The notes beneath the pieces were generated by a model. It searched no databases and was not told where the DNA came from. It was given only the letters and a program-made list of their open reading frames with translations. The translations under genes and the position numbers were made by a program. Source: Anastatus disparis (lineage: Eukaryota > Arthropoda > Insecta > Hymenoptera > Eupelmidae). From it: 64,000 bases of DNA. Of this stretch, positions 36,195 through 47,289 are shown one piece after another. Location of the stretch: NCBI GenBank assembly GCA_017163975.1, contig JAFFSR010000300.1, forward strand, positions 451,501 to 515,500, read 5' to 3'. Each line of letters starts with the position of its first letter. Position 1 is the stretch's first letter.

Positions 36195-36797
36195 TAACTT
36201 GGGAGTACGAAGGATGAATACAGGCAAGACTAAAGTGTTTGTCGCTAGAGTAGCAGTTGGTCGAGGGCGCGCTTCGCGCGTTTGCTGCTCAAGCGACAAA
36301 CACTTTAGTCAAGCCTGGATTCAGAATCCTTCGTACTCCCAAGTTACGTAGATAAGTTTATGTCGTTGGTAGGCCGTATGAGAAACTATAAAAATGATTT
36401 TTTAAAATTAATGATATATGTTTTATTAAAAAAAAGTAAATAATGTCATTATTTACTTATTTATTTTATTTATTAACTGTTTAACTTTGAAAATTTGTTC
36501 AAACAAAACATTCTGTAAAGTTAAGATTTTATATGAATTTGTATGAACATTGACATATCTAACGACATTCTTTTGTTTTCACTAACCTACGAATCGATGT
36601 CACTCGCGTCATATACGGCCATGCTATGTGATATCTCGATCTGTCAATACTCTCTTAGGGAGTATAGAGCTGTCAATACTCCCTAAGGGAGTATTGAAAG
36701 AGAGAATATCGTCGAGATATTAGCATGAACGTATGCAAGGCCTATACAAATTTAGCGTGGTCTATAGGTATTCCACCGAATACGGCCTACGACGACA
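36195..36797. mobile_element. Element N2, second copy of the N1 family
   Basis: Inverse homologue of 677-1,243. Left part: palindrome 36,203-36,356 with centre GGCGCGCTTCGCGCG and outer word ACTTGGGAGTACGAAGGAT. Middle: GTAGGCCGTATGAGAAACTA. Right end CGAATACGGCCTACGACGAC. It includes a hairpin of CAATACTCCCTAAGGGAGTA at about 36,670-36,690. Confidence 0.55.
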
Positions 36798-37299
36798 TAA
36801 ATATATATATATAGATATATTATTATCATTTAGAATATATCTATGTATATGTTTAGTTGTCAATGTTTTGATTACAGCACATTGCTTTCATTATAACCTT
36901 ACGACTTGGTGACTCCGAAAATTTTTTTAAATAAAAGATGAAGTGTAGTGTACCAAATTATAAAAATAGTGTGAAATTAAAATTCCCAAAAAATGTTACT
37001 GTGCGGAAAAAATTGTTTAAAGCAATAGGAAGGTTACCGTTTACTCCGAAAACTAACAATGGTCTTTGCATCAATCATTGTGTTTCAGAGTAGTTTAAAT
37101 AATTTAAAAAAAATTCTTTATTAATTTTTTGGAAATTCAAATTTTATACTATTTTTACAATTTTATACACTACACTTTATCTTTTATTTAAAAAAATGTT
37201 TGGAGTCACCAAGTCATAAGGTTATAATGAAAACATTGACAACTAAACATATACATAGATATATTCTAAATGATAATATATATTTATATATATATATAC
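36797..37299. mobile_element. IR element carrying a THAP remnant
   Basis: Left arm 36,797-36,960 and right arm 37,140-37,299 are inverted (ACATATACATAGATATATTC and its inverse), flanked by TA tracts. The 51-codon THAP frame occupies the centre and its start codon lies in the arm. The structure fits an internal-deletion derivative of a larger THAP-encoding transposon, for example P-like. Confidence 0.6.
36938..37093 (+). pseudogene. THAP-type zinc finger remnant, 51 codons
   Basis: ATG at 36,938, TAG at 37,091. The translation begins MKCSVPNYKNSVKLKFPKN and continues RKKLFKAIGR, FTPKTNNGLC, INH. THAP domains have C-x2-4-C near the N-terminus and C-x2-H later. Here the first Cys and the C-x2-H (LCINH) are present, but the second Cys position is Tyr (PNY). 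The frame stops before the rest of the domain, so it is not a working finger. THAP domains are the DNA-binding part of P-element-type transposases. Confidence 0.65.
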
Positions 37300-37723
37300 G
37301 CCGCCATGACAGATATTACTCGTACTGCTGCCCTTTCGCGGTTGAGCTTGCAAATTAATCATCCTAATACACTTTGATACATTTCCAAAAATATTTGCTA
37401 TATAACAGGGAAAACAATTCAAGATGTTACTCAGAAGTGTATCAAAGTGTGTTAAAATATATCAAAGTGTATCAAAGAGTATCAAAATGTATAACATGAA
37501 AAAGAATTAAGAAAATTGAACTTCAGCTCATTTTTTAAGACATATATCAAAATGTATCAAAGTGTATAAAAGTGTATCAAAGTGTATCAACGTCTGGTCT
37601 GAAATGCAGCACTTGGATACACTTTGATACATTTTGATACACTTTGATACACTTTCGTATGTTTCGGTGCACCTTCATACACTTTCATACGTTTTAATAC
37701 ACCAAAAAATTTCCACTCGGGTA

Positions 37724-38343
37724 GTGCTTAAAAGATTGCAGAATTTCTATTTGCATTTAGATTTTAAATAATACATGTCTGGGGCCAAAAGTTTAGTTTT
37801 TTTAGAGCATATAATCGATAAAGAAGACCTCAAGCCTGATCCCAAGCTGGTTAAATCAATTGAAAATTTTCTGCAACCGCAAACCGTAGATGAATTACGT
37901 AGATTTAGTTAACTTTTATAGAAAAGCTACTCCACAAGCGGCAGAAACGCAGCGTCATTTGTACGTGCTTATTAAAGGCAATTGAAAGAAAAACGAAACA
38001 CCCATAGTTCGGACTCCAGACGCGTTGGAGGCTTTCGAAAAAACAAAAATAGATATAACCAATATAACTAGCTCAGCTTACCCGTGCGCCGACGCAGAGA
38101 TACGCCTACTCACGGACGCCTCAAATTTTGGCATAGGTGCTTCCTCGGAAAAATATGCGAACGGCAGTTGACAGCCTCCAGTATTTTTCTTTAAGAAATT
38201 CACTCCCGCTCAATCAAACTGTTGTGCTTATGATTGTGAATTAATGGCAACATACGAAGCTTTATAGTATTTTAGTTATTTTTTGAAGGGTCGTAAGTTT
38301 GTACTGATTATAAACCGCTAATCTATGCACTTGTAAAAAACTT
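37724..38343 (+). pseudogene. Gypsy-type RT end and RNase H, decayed
   Basis: Continuation of the gene at 34,330. It contains HIIDKEDLKPDPKLVKSI and LQPQTVDELRRF (the conserved RT thumb region), then RNase H-like RLLTDASNFGIGA and YDCELMATYEAL. Several frameshifts and stops. No integrase can be recognised downstream. Confidence 0.7.
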
Positions 38344-39109
38344 AGATACGTGTACACTAGGGTAGACGTTAATTTTCTTCTTTTTATTTATTTACTTGGA
38401 CTGGGCAGAAATTGCTTCTAACGACCTTAAAAACTATGCACATATAGTTTTTGAACTCACAACATCGATCCTTCACGTGCCTCGAAGCACCTGAAGTTTC
38501 TTATAGGTTTTACATGTAAAAGATGGGTCAAAACGTTTATTATTTAAAAAATTAATGAAAATCTTGTAATTTCAATATTTAAAAAAGATTTTTATATGTA
38601 TTTTCAGCCGCTGAATTGAATGTTTCCATTAGTTTGAGCAAGGATGCTGAAATAAAAAAGTTATAAGCAAAAATCTTCAAAAAATTGGAAAACTGCAAAA
38701 ACATTGCGTATAAAATTGACTTTTAATGTTTATAATCAGTGAAAAATTGGACAATTTTTTTCCAATAACATATATTTTTATATATTTTAAGCATTCTAAG
38801 CAAATGGTGCGATTAACTTTTACTGATTCAATCGAAACAACAAGCAATAACCCTAAATAGTCAAAAAACTAGAAATAACGGTAAAAAGGCTGAAAAAGCT
38901 GATTTGTAATATTATTTTGTAATTTTAATGACTTAATCACATATACTTAATAGTTAAGATATATAAAAGAAAATTAACAAGCAAAGATAAAAAAACGATT
39001 TTGCGATCAAGATTTTGAAGGTATAAATTAAAAAAACAGTACAAAAATGTTCTAATAGTATATTCAAACAAAATATTTATTAATATGGCCGCATCAATGT
39101 CGCCTTATT
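38344..39109. other. AT-rich DNA, no supported gene
   Basis: Decayed tail of the Gypsy element (a weak integrase-side frame to about 38,520), followed by AT-rich non-coding sequence. The transposase pseudogene on the minus strand ends at its right edge. Confidence 0.4.
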
Positions 39110-40417
39110 GCTGTCTGAAAATAAACTTCGATAATCTTTTATTACATGTAATAGATACTGTAATTGCTTATCATCTTTAGTCAAAAGATTGTTGAATTCA
39201 GTTACCAATTTTACTTTTCTTCCGGCGGTATTATTCACGACTTTGAGGTTTTTAACAACTTTGAAGTCATAAATGTAGTTTCTTCCTTTCGCCCATTCAG
39301 ATGGATTTTTTTCTTAAAGTGTTGTATCAATTTTGAAACGTTCGAAAATTTTATAACAGTCTTTGCAAATAAAATAACTAATGCTTGAATTAACTATTTT
39401 GTTAAAATTGTTTTTATTAACCAAAATTCGTTTTTGATAAACAAAAGCACTCGAATTTGACCGCAGAGTTTCGCACATTTTCAACTTTTTTTTATTTGAA
39501 ACAGTAGAAAAATGCTAGTGCTACAAGTTGCGGAGTCAAATACCACAAGTAATATATAAATTTTCTAACATCACAGTCAGATATACCTTCATCAATTTTT
39601 CTGTATTTGAACAAACATTTCAATAACTTTGAATCTTGATTCAGTGCTTGAACAGCAAATGGAACATAAAACCAAGCTTGAACATAGACTCTTACTATAA
39701 AAATGCAAACGTCTCCACATTTTACTTCAACATCCTTTTTATCTAGCAAATATTTTTTTGGAGGATGAATATTTTTAAACAATATATTTCTTTCGTCATC
39801 CACCAAACATGGTGAATAGCGCCAGGTGGATGGAAAATCATATCATCAGGTAATTTTATGCCTAGAAAAATGATTACTAGTTCCAAAAATTCTTTTAAAT
39901 CACTTCTGATTAAATCCTTTTTTGAATACTCTGAACAAAATCCTAAAGTTTCTTCTTTAACATCTTGCAGAGATTTAATTACGAAAGTATCACTAATAAC
40001 CAGTACGAAATTCTTTTTATCAACAAATTCCCAAAAATGTCCAAAATTTTTAAACAAATGTGTCTCAGGGCCAGTTGTCTTACCAAATTTCATTCCGAAT
40101 GTACTTCTCAGCAGAAGCTCATAAATATGATGTCTGCAGATGAAATAGAGAAGATCTTTATTGATTAATCTTTCTAATATCACACAAGCTCTATTTATTT
40201 GACCAGTATTGCTAGCTGTTGAATCACAACAAAGAGCCTCAATGTTTTCTAATAAAGAACAGTCATTCAATGAATCAAACATTACTTGGGCTTGATTTAT
40301 TCCATTGCTAAAAGAGATTTTTAGAACACCCAATAGCTGTTCGATATTATTACTTGTAATAATAATAGCTAATCTATGAGTAGTTTCTCTTCGAAAATAT
40401 CCTGGGGCTGATTTCAT
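39110..40417 (-). pseudogene. DDE transposase with CxxH motif, same family as E1
   Basis: Minus-strand frame 39,743-40,417 contains ALCCDSTASNTGQINRACVI, then FICRHHIYELLL, then FLELVIIFLG and FHPPGAIHHVWWMTKEIYCL. Frame 39,492-39,806 continues with VCIFIVRVYVQAWFYVPFAV and YLWYLTPQLVALAFF. A third piece to about 39,110 has VVKNLKVVNNTAG. The D in CDSTASNTG and the CRHH (C-x2-H) are typical of several cut-and-paste superfamilies. The N-terminal first-D region is missing upstream of 40,417. Two frame changes and the missing start make it a pseudogene. The C-terminal blocks match 16,980-17,543. Confidence 0.7.
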
Positions 40418-41799
40418 TCAGATTCATGCAGGCTGTCACGGATCGAATTTTTTTTGGCTGAAAACTATGTGAATGTGTTCTAATACTCAAGAGAAGATGT
40501 GATTACCCCGAAGTACGGATTAAAAAAAATTTTTCGCGACGCTATAGCCTATTTTGTGCTAAATGTTAGAATGAAAAGTGATAAAATGAAAATGGATCTC
40601 CGTATTTAAAATGCTCTATCTCCGTCAATTTTCTACTTTTCGGGACAAATTTTTTTTCAAAATGTGAGGAATACAGTCTAGTTTTAAATGCCGTTCTGAG
40701 TTTTGAGATGCGAGCTGATCCCTCCAAGTTATTCATAAAAAAACCTAGAAAAAACGATTTTTGTAAAATGCAATTTTCTCAAAAACTATATATTTTTTAA
40801 AATTTTTATATGTTTTTATACATAAAAAATGCCAACTTTTAGGATAGGTGAGAATATGCTATTTTGCCTAATGTTTTACAAACAGATTTTCGAACTTTTT
40901 TTTAATATTTTCCATTTTAAAGCATTGATACTATGGCACATCGTGCCATTTTTTCAACTATTACGTCTTCTTGCCATTCGTTTATGCTTTTATTTATTAA
41001 TGTAATAAAAATATTAACAAAAATCTATAAAATAAATCTTTGATCAAGTTTTTAGATCAATTAGAATAAAAGTTATGACGATTTTAAGTTTATAAAAATA
41101 GATGAATGAAAAAAATTTTTTTGAATTATAGAATATTAAGACCATGTACTCTTCCAATAATTATGCTTTTTTACTATTCGTTTACTGTTTTATTTATAAG
41201 TATATTATTAGTGTTTGCAAAAACCTTTAGAATGAGCCATTGTTCAACTTTTTTGGTCAATTAGAACAAAAGTTATAGCAATTTCAATTTTAAAAATATG
41301 TTCAAAAATAAATAATTATTTATTTAGTTTGAATTTTGCAAAATTCAGTTTGAAAGTAGTTGGTGCATGCCACCGCTAGGTAGCAAAGTCGCGTTCCAAG
41401 CGTATTCATTAGCAATATAGCGCATCGCAGTAGATACGAAGAAGTTAAATTGAATAACAAATCATCTAACTTTTGTATTTTTTTTCTCGCTTTATTAAAA
41501 GATTTTGAGTTAATTACAATGGCATCATCACTGGCCAAGATAAAGTGCAAGGACTTAAAAAGAGGCACACGAAAGCTATGTACCAATCCTCTTAAAATCC
41601 ATTCAGAGAATTGGGCAATATAACGGAGTCTTTGCAGCGTTTGTATCCAAAGATTTTGATATCTAGAGAAGATTAAGTTTGCGTTGCATGTTATATAGTA
41701 GTCAACAATATTTAGAAGGAATTAATGACGGCGTGATTGTGGTGCATGAGCTCAATGAAACCGCGAATAATTTGAATTTAAAGATTTCACCTATCAAGA

Positions 41800-43935
41800 T
41801 GTCTGAAACTTTAATGTAATGATGCGAAAATCGTATGCTATTTGAAAAAGAAAGCAAACGAATGATGCATTCGATTCTCAAGTAGCTAGTAAGATGATGA
41901 AATTTTATGATGTAACAGATTTGCCTAAATTGAATGAAAGCATCGAATGTAAAACATGTGATAAATGGTTTGGAAATATTAAAAGGGCCTTTAAAGATTG
42001 TTCAAGTTTTTCCGAAAAAGTGCGGCTATTAACCCTCATACCAACTGATTTTTCCAAAGAATATTTATTATCAGCTCTGCCAGGCATAACTACGTACATG
42101 ATTGATCAAGCACGCTTACTGGTGAATAATGAAGATGTCTATAAAAAAACTTGAGAATTATAGTGACGATTCTTTGGATAGGGAAGTTGTGTTAGAAGTC
42201 GAAGAGTATTATTTAAACGATGATTATAATTTCTCTCGACAAAGTGCAAATAAAAATTATACAATATCCGTAAAAGAAAATGGTATCAAAACTAAAGAAG
42301 TTAAGCGCTTTCTTACGTGAAACATAAAACAAATGTTTCAATTATTTAAAGAAGAAAATCCCTTAATGGAAAAGAAAATCGGCAAATCAACATTCTATGT
42401 CTTGAGACCAAAGTGGGTCATAATACCCCATCCACCCAATAATACGTGTCTTTGTATTTATTGCAAAAATTTAGAACTTATGTTGATAGCTTTATAAAAC
42501 TGTAATACAAACAATAAATATGACATTTCAAAAATTGAATCGAATATATTTTCTTCTTTATTTTGTTCTAAGGATGATATTAAGGGCATGATGGAGCTCG
42601 CTACCTTCTAAAATAATTCAATAATATTTTAATTCCAAGTTCATGAGTAAACGGTACGTTGGATCGAGTTCTTTCATGAAAGTAAGAAAATTTATAATAT
42701 TAAACTTGAGTGCGGACAACTTACAGAATTCACCAAAACACTGTGCATAAAAAGTTATAAGCAATTGTTCGGTATATAGTATTTTGAGGTTAGGTTTATC
42801 GAACTTGATATTTGATTTCCATTCCAAGCTTATAAAAAAATAACAAGTCCAAATGAATTTTTATTTTAACAAAAATTATTGTATTGACATAGCTTTAGTG
42901 CGGACAAGTCATTACAATTGTTTAAATTACAAATTTAAAAAGATATCAATAAAATAATAAAAGCTAAAATTGTGTCCAGCAGCTCCGACATCCCGTTAAA
43001 TGTGCACTGGGGTATTTTGAAAAATGCCGAATTGAAGAAACTATTGATTTAGAAATGATTTCCTTGACGGAAGAAGATCTTTATGAAGAATTAAGTAACA
43101 GTATTTGGGAAAAATAAGATTGACTTAATAAAACTAGTACCATTGAAGACTTCTTGATACAATGGAGAAAATATGCTCTCACCGTGAATACTCATAAAAT
43201 GGTTAAAGAAATTCAACATATTGCTATTCGAGAGGCACAAATTTTAGTAAAAAAAGCCAGTTCCAATCAGTCGTTCACGTAGACTTTGCCGAAAACTGGA
43301 CGGTCTTATTACAAAATGAAGTGCAAAGCTACCACTGGAGCGAAAATCATATATCCATGTTTACATCGATATGCTATTTTGAAAATGATTCGACGGTCAG
43401 TTATGTCATAGTTTGTGACGTTAAGAAATATGATTCTTCTGATGCTTTGATGGCTATAAATTCAATTATAAAGAATATAAAGCAAAAACACACTCTGCAA
43501 GAATTAGAAGAAATCATAATCATTTAAGGTGGAGCCGCCAGTCATTTAAAAAATAGATACCAATTTTACGAGTTTAGAAATTCAAAAGAAAAAAGAAAAT
43601 AGTTATTTTCTGCAACCAGGCATGGAAAAAGTGCATGTGATGGAATAGGAAGTATAGTTAAACATTATGCCACAATGCACAAATTGTCCAAGCAAAGTAA
43701 AGAATTTATTAGAAATGCAGAGAATTTCGCAACTCTTGTTTCCCTGTACACTTCATCTATCAACATTCTCCTTTTAAGCAAAGAAGAACGAGAAGTTTTC
43801 CAACAAACGAAAAAAGTTGAATGACAAGAAAAAGCAAAAGAAGTCAAGGAAATATAAAAATTCACTGCTGGAAAGCTGAACGAAATCTTGTGTTCACTTC
43901 TAGAACTTCATTGCATGAATGATATGAATTCATAA
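41800..43935 (+). pseudogene. DDE transposase, relative of the 24.4-26.7 kb gene
   Basis: Frames 41,894-42,560 hold KTCDKWFGNIKRAF, KVRLLTLIPTDFSKEYLLSA, ALPGITTYMIDQARLLV, then KIGKSTFYVLRPKWV and TCLCIYCKNLEL. After an inserted or unrelated stretch (42,600-42,980), frames 43,270-43,935 hold HVDFAENWTVLL, GGAASHLKNRYQFYEF and TRHGKSACDGIGSIVKH. These match the order of motifs in the 24,386-26,726 gene. The second acidic site is lost: the expected SDGAASHFKN reads stop-GGAASHLKN. With further stops and frameshifts the gene is dead. Confidence 0.65.
42600..42980. other. Probable insertion interrupting the transposase
   Basis: The transposase reading fades at about 42,600 and resumes after about 42,980. 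The right part (ATTGTATTGACATAGCTTTAG and GCGGACAAGTC) resembles 54,205-54,240 (ATTGTATTAACCTAGCTTTG and GCGAACAAAAC), so it belongs to a repeat family. The inverted words GTGCGGACAA flank part of it. Confidence 0.4.
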
Positions 43936-44439
43936 ATTCAAACTGAATAAATAATTATTTATTTTCGAACAAATTTTTAAAATTTAAATTGCTATAACTT
44001 TTGTTCTAATTGATCAAAAAAGTTGAGCAATGGCTCATTCTGAAGGTTCTTACAATTACTAACAATATACTTATAAATAAAACAGTAAACGAATAGTAAA
44101 AAAGCATAATTATTGAAAGAGTACATGGTCTTAATATTCTATAATTCAAAAAAATTTTTTTAATCCATCTATTTTTATAAACTTAAAATCATCATAACTT
44201 TGATTCTAATTGATCCAAAAACTTGATTGAAGGTTTATTTCAAAGATTTTTGTTAATATTATCATTACAATAATAAATAAGCATAAACGAATCGTAAGAA
44301 GACGTAGTAGTTAAAAAAATGACACGATGTGCCATAGCATCAGTGCTTTAAAATGAAAAATGAAAAATTGGATCGAACAAAATTGATATTATTTCACTTT
44401 ATCACTTTTATTTATTTTACACTTATGCAAGTTTTTACT

Positions 44440-47060
44440 TAACACGGCAGAAAAGCATTTATGAATAAGTTTTAAAATTTTGAATTGTACTTTTATCATA
44501 TGCTACTATAAGAACATCATCTACATACAAAAGCACATAAATATTTTTACAGATATGATTGTTATTCAGAAAATATTAACAGTGATCTACTGAGGAGTTT
44601 TGAAAACTATGCTGCTTATGCATAATTTCAAAAAGTTCAAACCAGCATCTTGCTGATTGTTTAAGACCGTATAATGCCTTGTTCAACTTACATGCGTAAC
44701 CTTGAGACGCTAAAATTCCTTCTGGCATACGCATATAAATCTCCTCTTTCAATAGACCATTTGAAAATGCAGTTTTAATGTTCATTTGATGAATTAATAA
44801 ATTATATTGATTTGCATAGGCAATAAGCATTCTAAAAGTTGTTATTCGCGCAACTGGTGCAAAAATTTCATCATAGTTTTTTAAATATTAATGACTGAAA
44901 CCTTTTGCAACAAGTCTTGCTTTATATTTACATGGCATTCCTTTTTCATTCATTTCAATATTAAAAACCCATTTGCAATCAACTATATTTGTATTGTTCG
45001 GACTTGTAAGCAAGTCCCATGTTTTATCTTGTATAATGATTGAATTTCATTATTAATAGCTTGCTCCCACTTACTTTTATTATTACGATATTTTATCTCA
45101 TTGTACGGCTAAGGAATGTCGGTATTTGTCGACAGTGCATAAATGTGATGATCATAATTTTCATCTTAATTCATTTCAAATTCATTTTCTATTCTTGCAA
45201 TTCATCGCAAAACACCTTCATCAATCTGAGCTTCAATTTTTTTTATTAGAATTGTTTGCTTCAGTTCCTCGATTCTCACTAATTTTATTTCCATCAGCTT
45301 CAAATGTTTTATCTCAAGGTGATCGTCTTCGAAGTCATTTTTTGCGTATACAAATGTTGGTCTCGAATCTTTGAAGTTTATTTCGTCGAATACAATATCA
45401 TGTGCTATATTTATTTGTTTGCACGTTTAATATTTGGTTTCCATTTCTCTCATAGCTGACTAAAATTCCTTAAATGGATTTTTTATCAAATTTATTTTGT
45501 TCAATTTTATCATAAAAATATACGGTGCTACCAAAAAATTTTGAATGATTTAATTTTGGTTTTTATTACGCCAAAGTTCAAAAGGAGTTTTATACCACTC
45601 TAACCTCAAAATCATAACTTTAATATGATTATTCGGCTCTCGTGGTATAAAATATATTATGCAACTGATGTGTAAAGGCTTTTTTACGAATCTCATTACA
45701 GCCCGAGCCGGAGGCTCGGTCTGTAAACTTCTCGTTTCGTAAATAAAGCCTTTACACACCCGTTTAATAATGTACTATTATCCTCCGCAATGGCTTTACT
45801 TGGGGTTATATTGACTAAATAAGTAGCCGTTCAAATAGATCCTCCCCATAATTCTTTTTTAAGTTGACTACCATGAATCATAGATTGTGATTTTCCTAAC
45901 AAAGTTTTATTCATGCGCTCTGCTATACAATTTTGTTGTGGCATATAAGAAATAGTTACATTATATTAGATACGTTTTTGTACACAAAATGCTTTGCATT
46001 CATTCGACAAATATTCATTCCCTTTGTCACAATTTAAATCTGCAATTTTTAAGTTAAAATGAGTTTCACTTTTAGCTACGAAGTCTTGAAACATTTTAAA
46101 TACTTCAGACTTATATGAAATGAGATAAACTATCATATAAGGAGTCAATTTATCGATGAATGTAACAAAATAATTGTTATCATCAACAATCGAGGGCTTT
46201 ATGGGACCACATACATCAGAGTTTATAATAAATAAAGGTCTTGTTACATGACTTTTATCTCTTTCTTTTAAGAAAAGAAGACGTGCTTATTTTCTGTAAA
46301 TACAAGCTTTATACAAATCATTAGTGGGACTTACTGATTTAATTAAATTATTATTATCGATTAAATTATTTTGTTTTATTTTAATGAATTTAGATTTTTC
46401 TATGTGGCCTAAAAGTTGGTGCTGTAATTCATATGCATTCAAAATAAAGATATTATTTTCATACATTTTATTACATGTATTATTTACAGTAAAAACTATG
46501 TATAATAAATTATTTATCGAGTTACCAGTTAGAATGGTCTTACCACCTCCTTTTATAATTAAACTTCCAGATTCACCAAAATAACGCTTATTCTGGCCTG
46601 CTGAATACGCCGCACAGACAACAGGTTTGTTGTTGAATCTAATGCGTATAGTACGTTCTCTATATTGCCCGATACACCGAAATTTGTTTTGACTGCAATA
46701 GTTCCAATATATGTTGCATCGATTGTTTCTTCTCTCTAAGCTATAGATATTTTAATAAGTTTTTCCAAAGTTGATAAGGTTTTGAATATTTTATTCTCTA
46801 TGACTACGTGATCTATGGCTCCTAAGTTTATTATAAAAATAATTTTTGTTGGATCATTATTTTAAAATTCAGCTTCGTCTGCTGTCACGAATGCAAAACT
46901 ACGATCATAATTTTGCGTTTGAATCGTATGTAGCGTCCGTTGTTGATTCTCAGTAGTAATGTTATTTTTAAGTAATAACAGTCTCTTTCCTCATGTTTTT
47001 TTCTACCACAATGATCACAGTGTTCATTATTGTTTTTATAAAACTTTTTATTTTTATAAC
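44440..47060 (-). pseudogene. Copia-type gag-pol, decayed
   Basis: Minus strand from right to left. Zinc knuckle CDHCGRKKHEERDC near 47,000 (C-x2-C-x4-H-x4-C). Protease-like ILDSGA-related stretch (INLGAIDHVV) near 46,810. Integrase with NSDVCGPI, NCDKGNEYL and ERMNKTL between 46,260 and 45,860. RT at 44,465-45,060 with MNIKTAFSNGLLKEEIYMRM, YGLKQSARCWFELF and YVDDVLI. This gag-PR-IN-RT order is diagnostic of Copia. Many stops and frameshifts. No LTR pair was found. A small MITE sits in the integrase. Confidence 0.75.
45669..45759. mobile_element. 91-bp hairpin MITE inside Copia integrase
   Basis: Begins TGTGTAAAGGCTTTTTTACG and ends in the inverse; the loop arms are GCCCGAGCCGGAGGCTCGG. The Copia frame resumes on both sides. 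It is the less decayed relative of 286-372. Confidence 0.7.
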
Positions 47061-47289
47061 TACTAGCAAAATATAGCTCGCTCCTAATGTCGCTCAGTTG
47101 AATATTCAGATAATCAATTGAAAAGGATAAATTAGAAAATTTTAAAGTAAAAGGAATAGTCTAAACTTAACAATGTTTATATTTTAGTTTTATACTATAT
47201 TTAATATTTTTTTTTAGGCTTTAATGATGATATAGTTATGGTTTAAACTATATTTATATGTATGCCCTTGTATGTTTATCTGTGTATGA
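47061..47289. other. AT-rich DNA left of the block repeat
   Basis: No gene seen. It lies between the Copia 5' side and the block repeat; an LTR could lie here but was not recognisable. Confidence 0.35.

Larger units (their letters stand above)
36117..37363. mobile_element. Nested IR element inside F5
   Basis: Ends GATGATTAATATGCAAGCTC and, inverted, GGATGATTAATTTGCAAGCT. Both ends contain GGGCAGCAGTACGAG and ATCTGTCATGGCGG (the right copy with small changes). The interior holds N2 and the THAP-bearing element. Confidence 0.65.
35776..37721. mobile_element. Foldback F5: AAGTGTATCA arrays, inside Gypsy
   Basis: Starts CCCCAGTGAAAATTGCAAAT and ends AAATTTCCACTCGGG; TA at 35,774-35,775 and 37,722-37,723. 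The left array (35,800-36,115) and right array (37,360-37,710) contain AAAGTGTATCAAAGTGTATC words in opposite orientation. The middle is filled by nested elements (36,117-37,363). The interrupted Gypsy frame becomes continuous if the element and one TA are removed. Confidence 0.8.
40905..44365. mobile_element. DNA transposon, about 3.4 kb, about 430-bp TIRs
   Basis: Inverted arms 40,905-41,335 and 43,945-44,365: CATTTTAAAGCATTGATACT pairs with CATCAGTGCTTTAAAATG, and ATAGAATATTAAGACCATGT with its inverse. The interior is a plus-strand transposase pseudogene. The left arm may extend to about 40,440; on the right I cannot follow the pairing beyond 44,365, so the outer ends are uncertain. Confidence 0.65.

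Noticed and set aside
38344..38520. Integrase continuing the plus-strand Gypsy gene
   Set aside because: The frames are too short and carry no zinc-binding or DDE motif.
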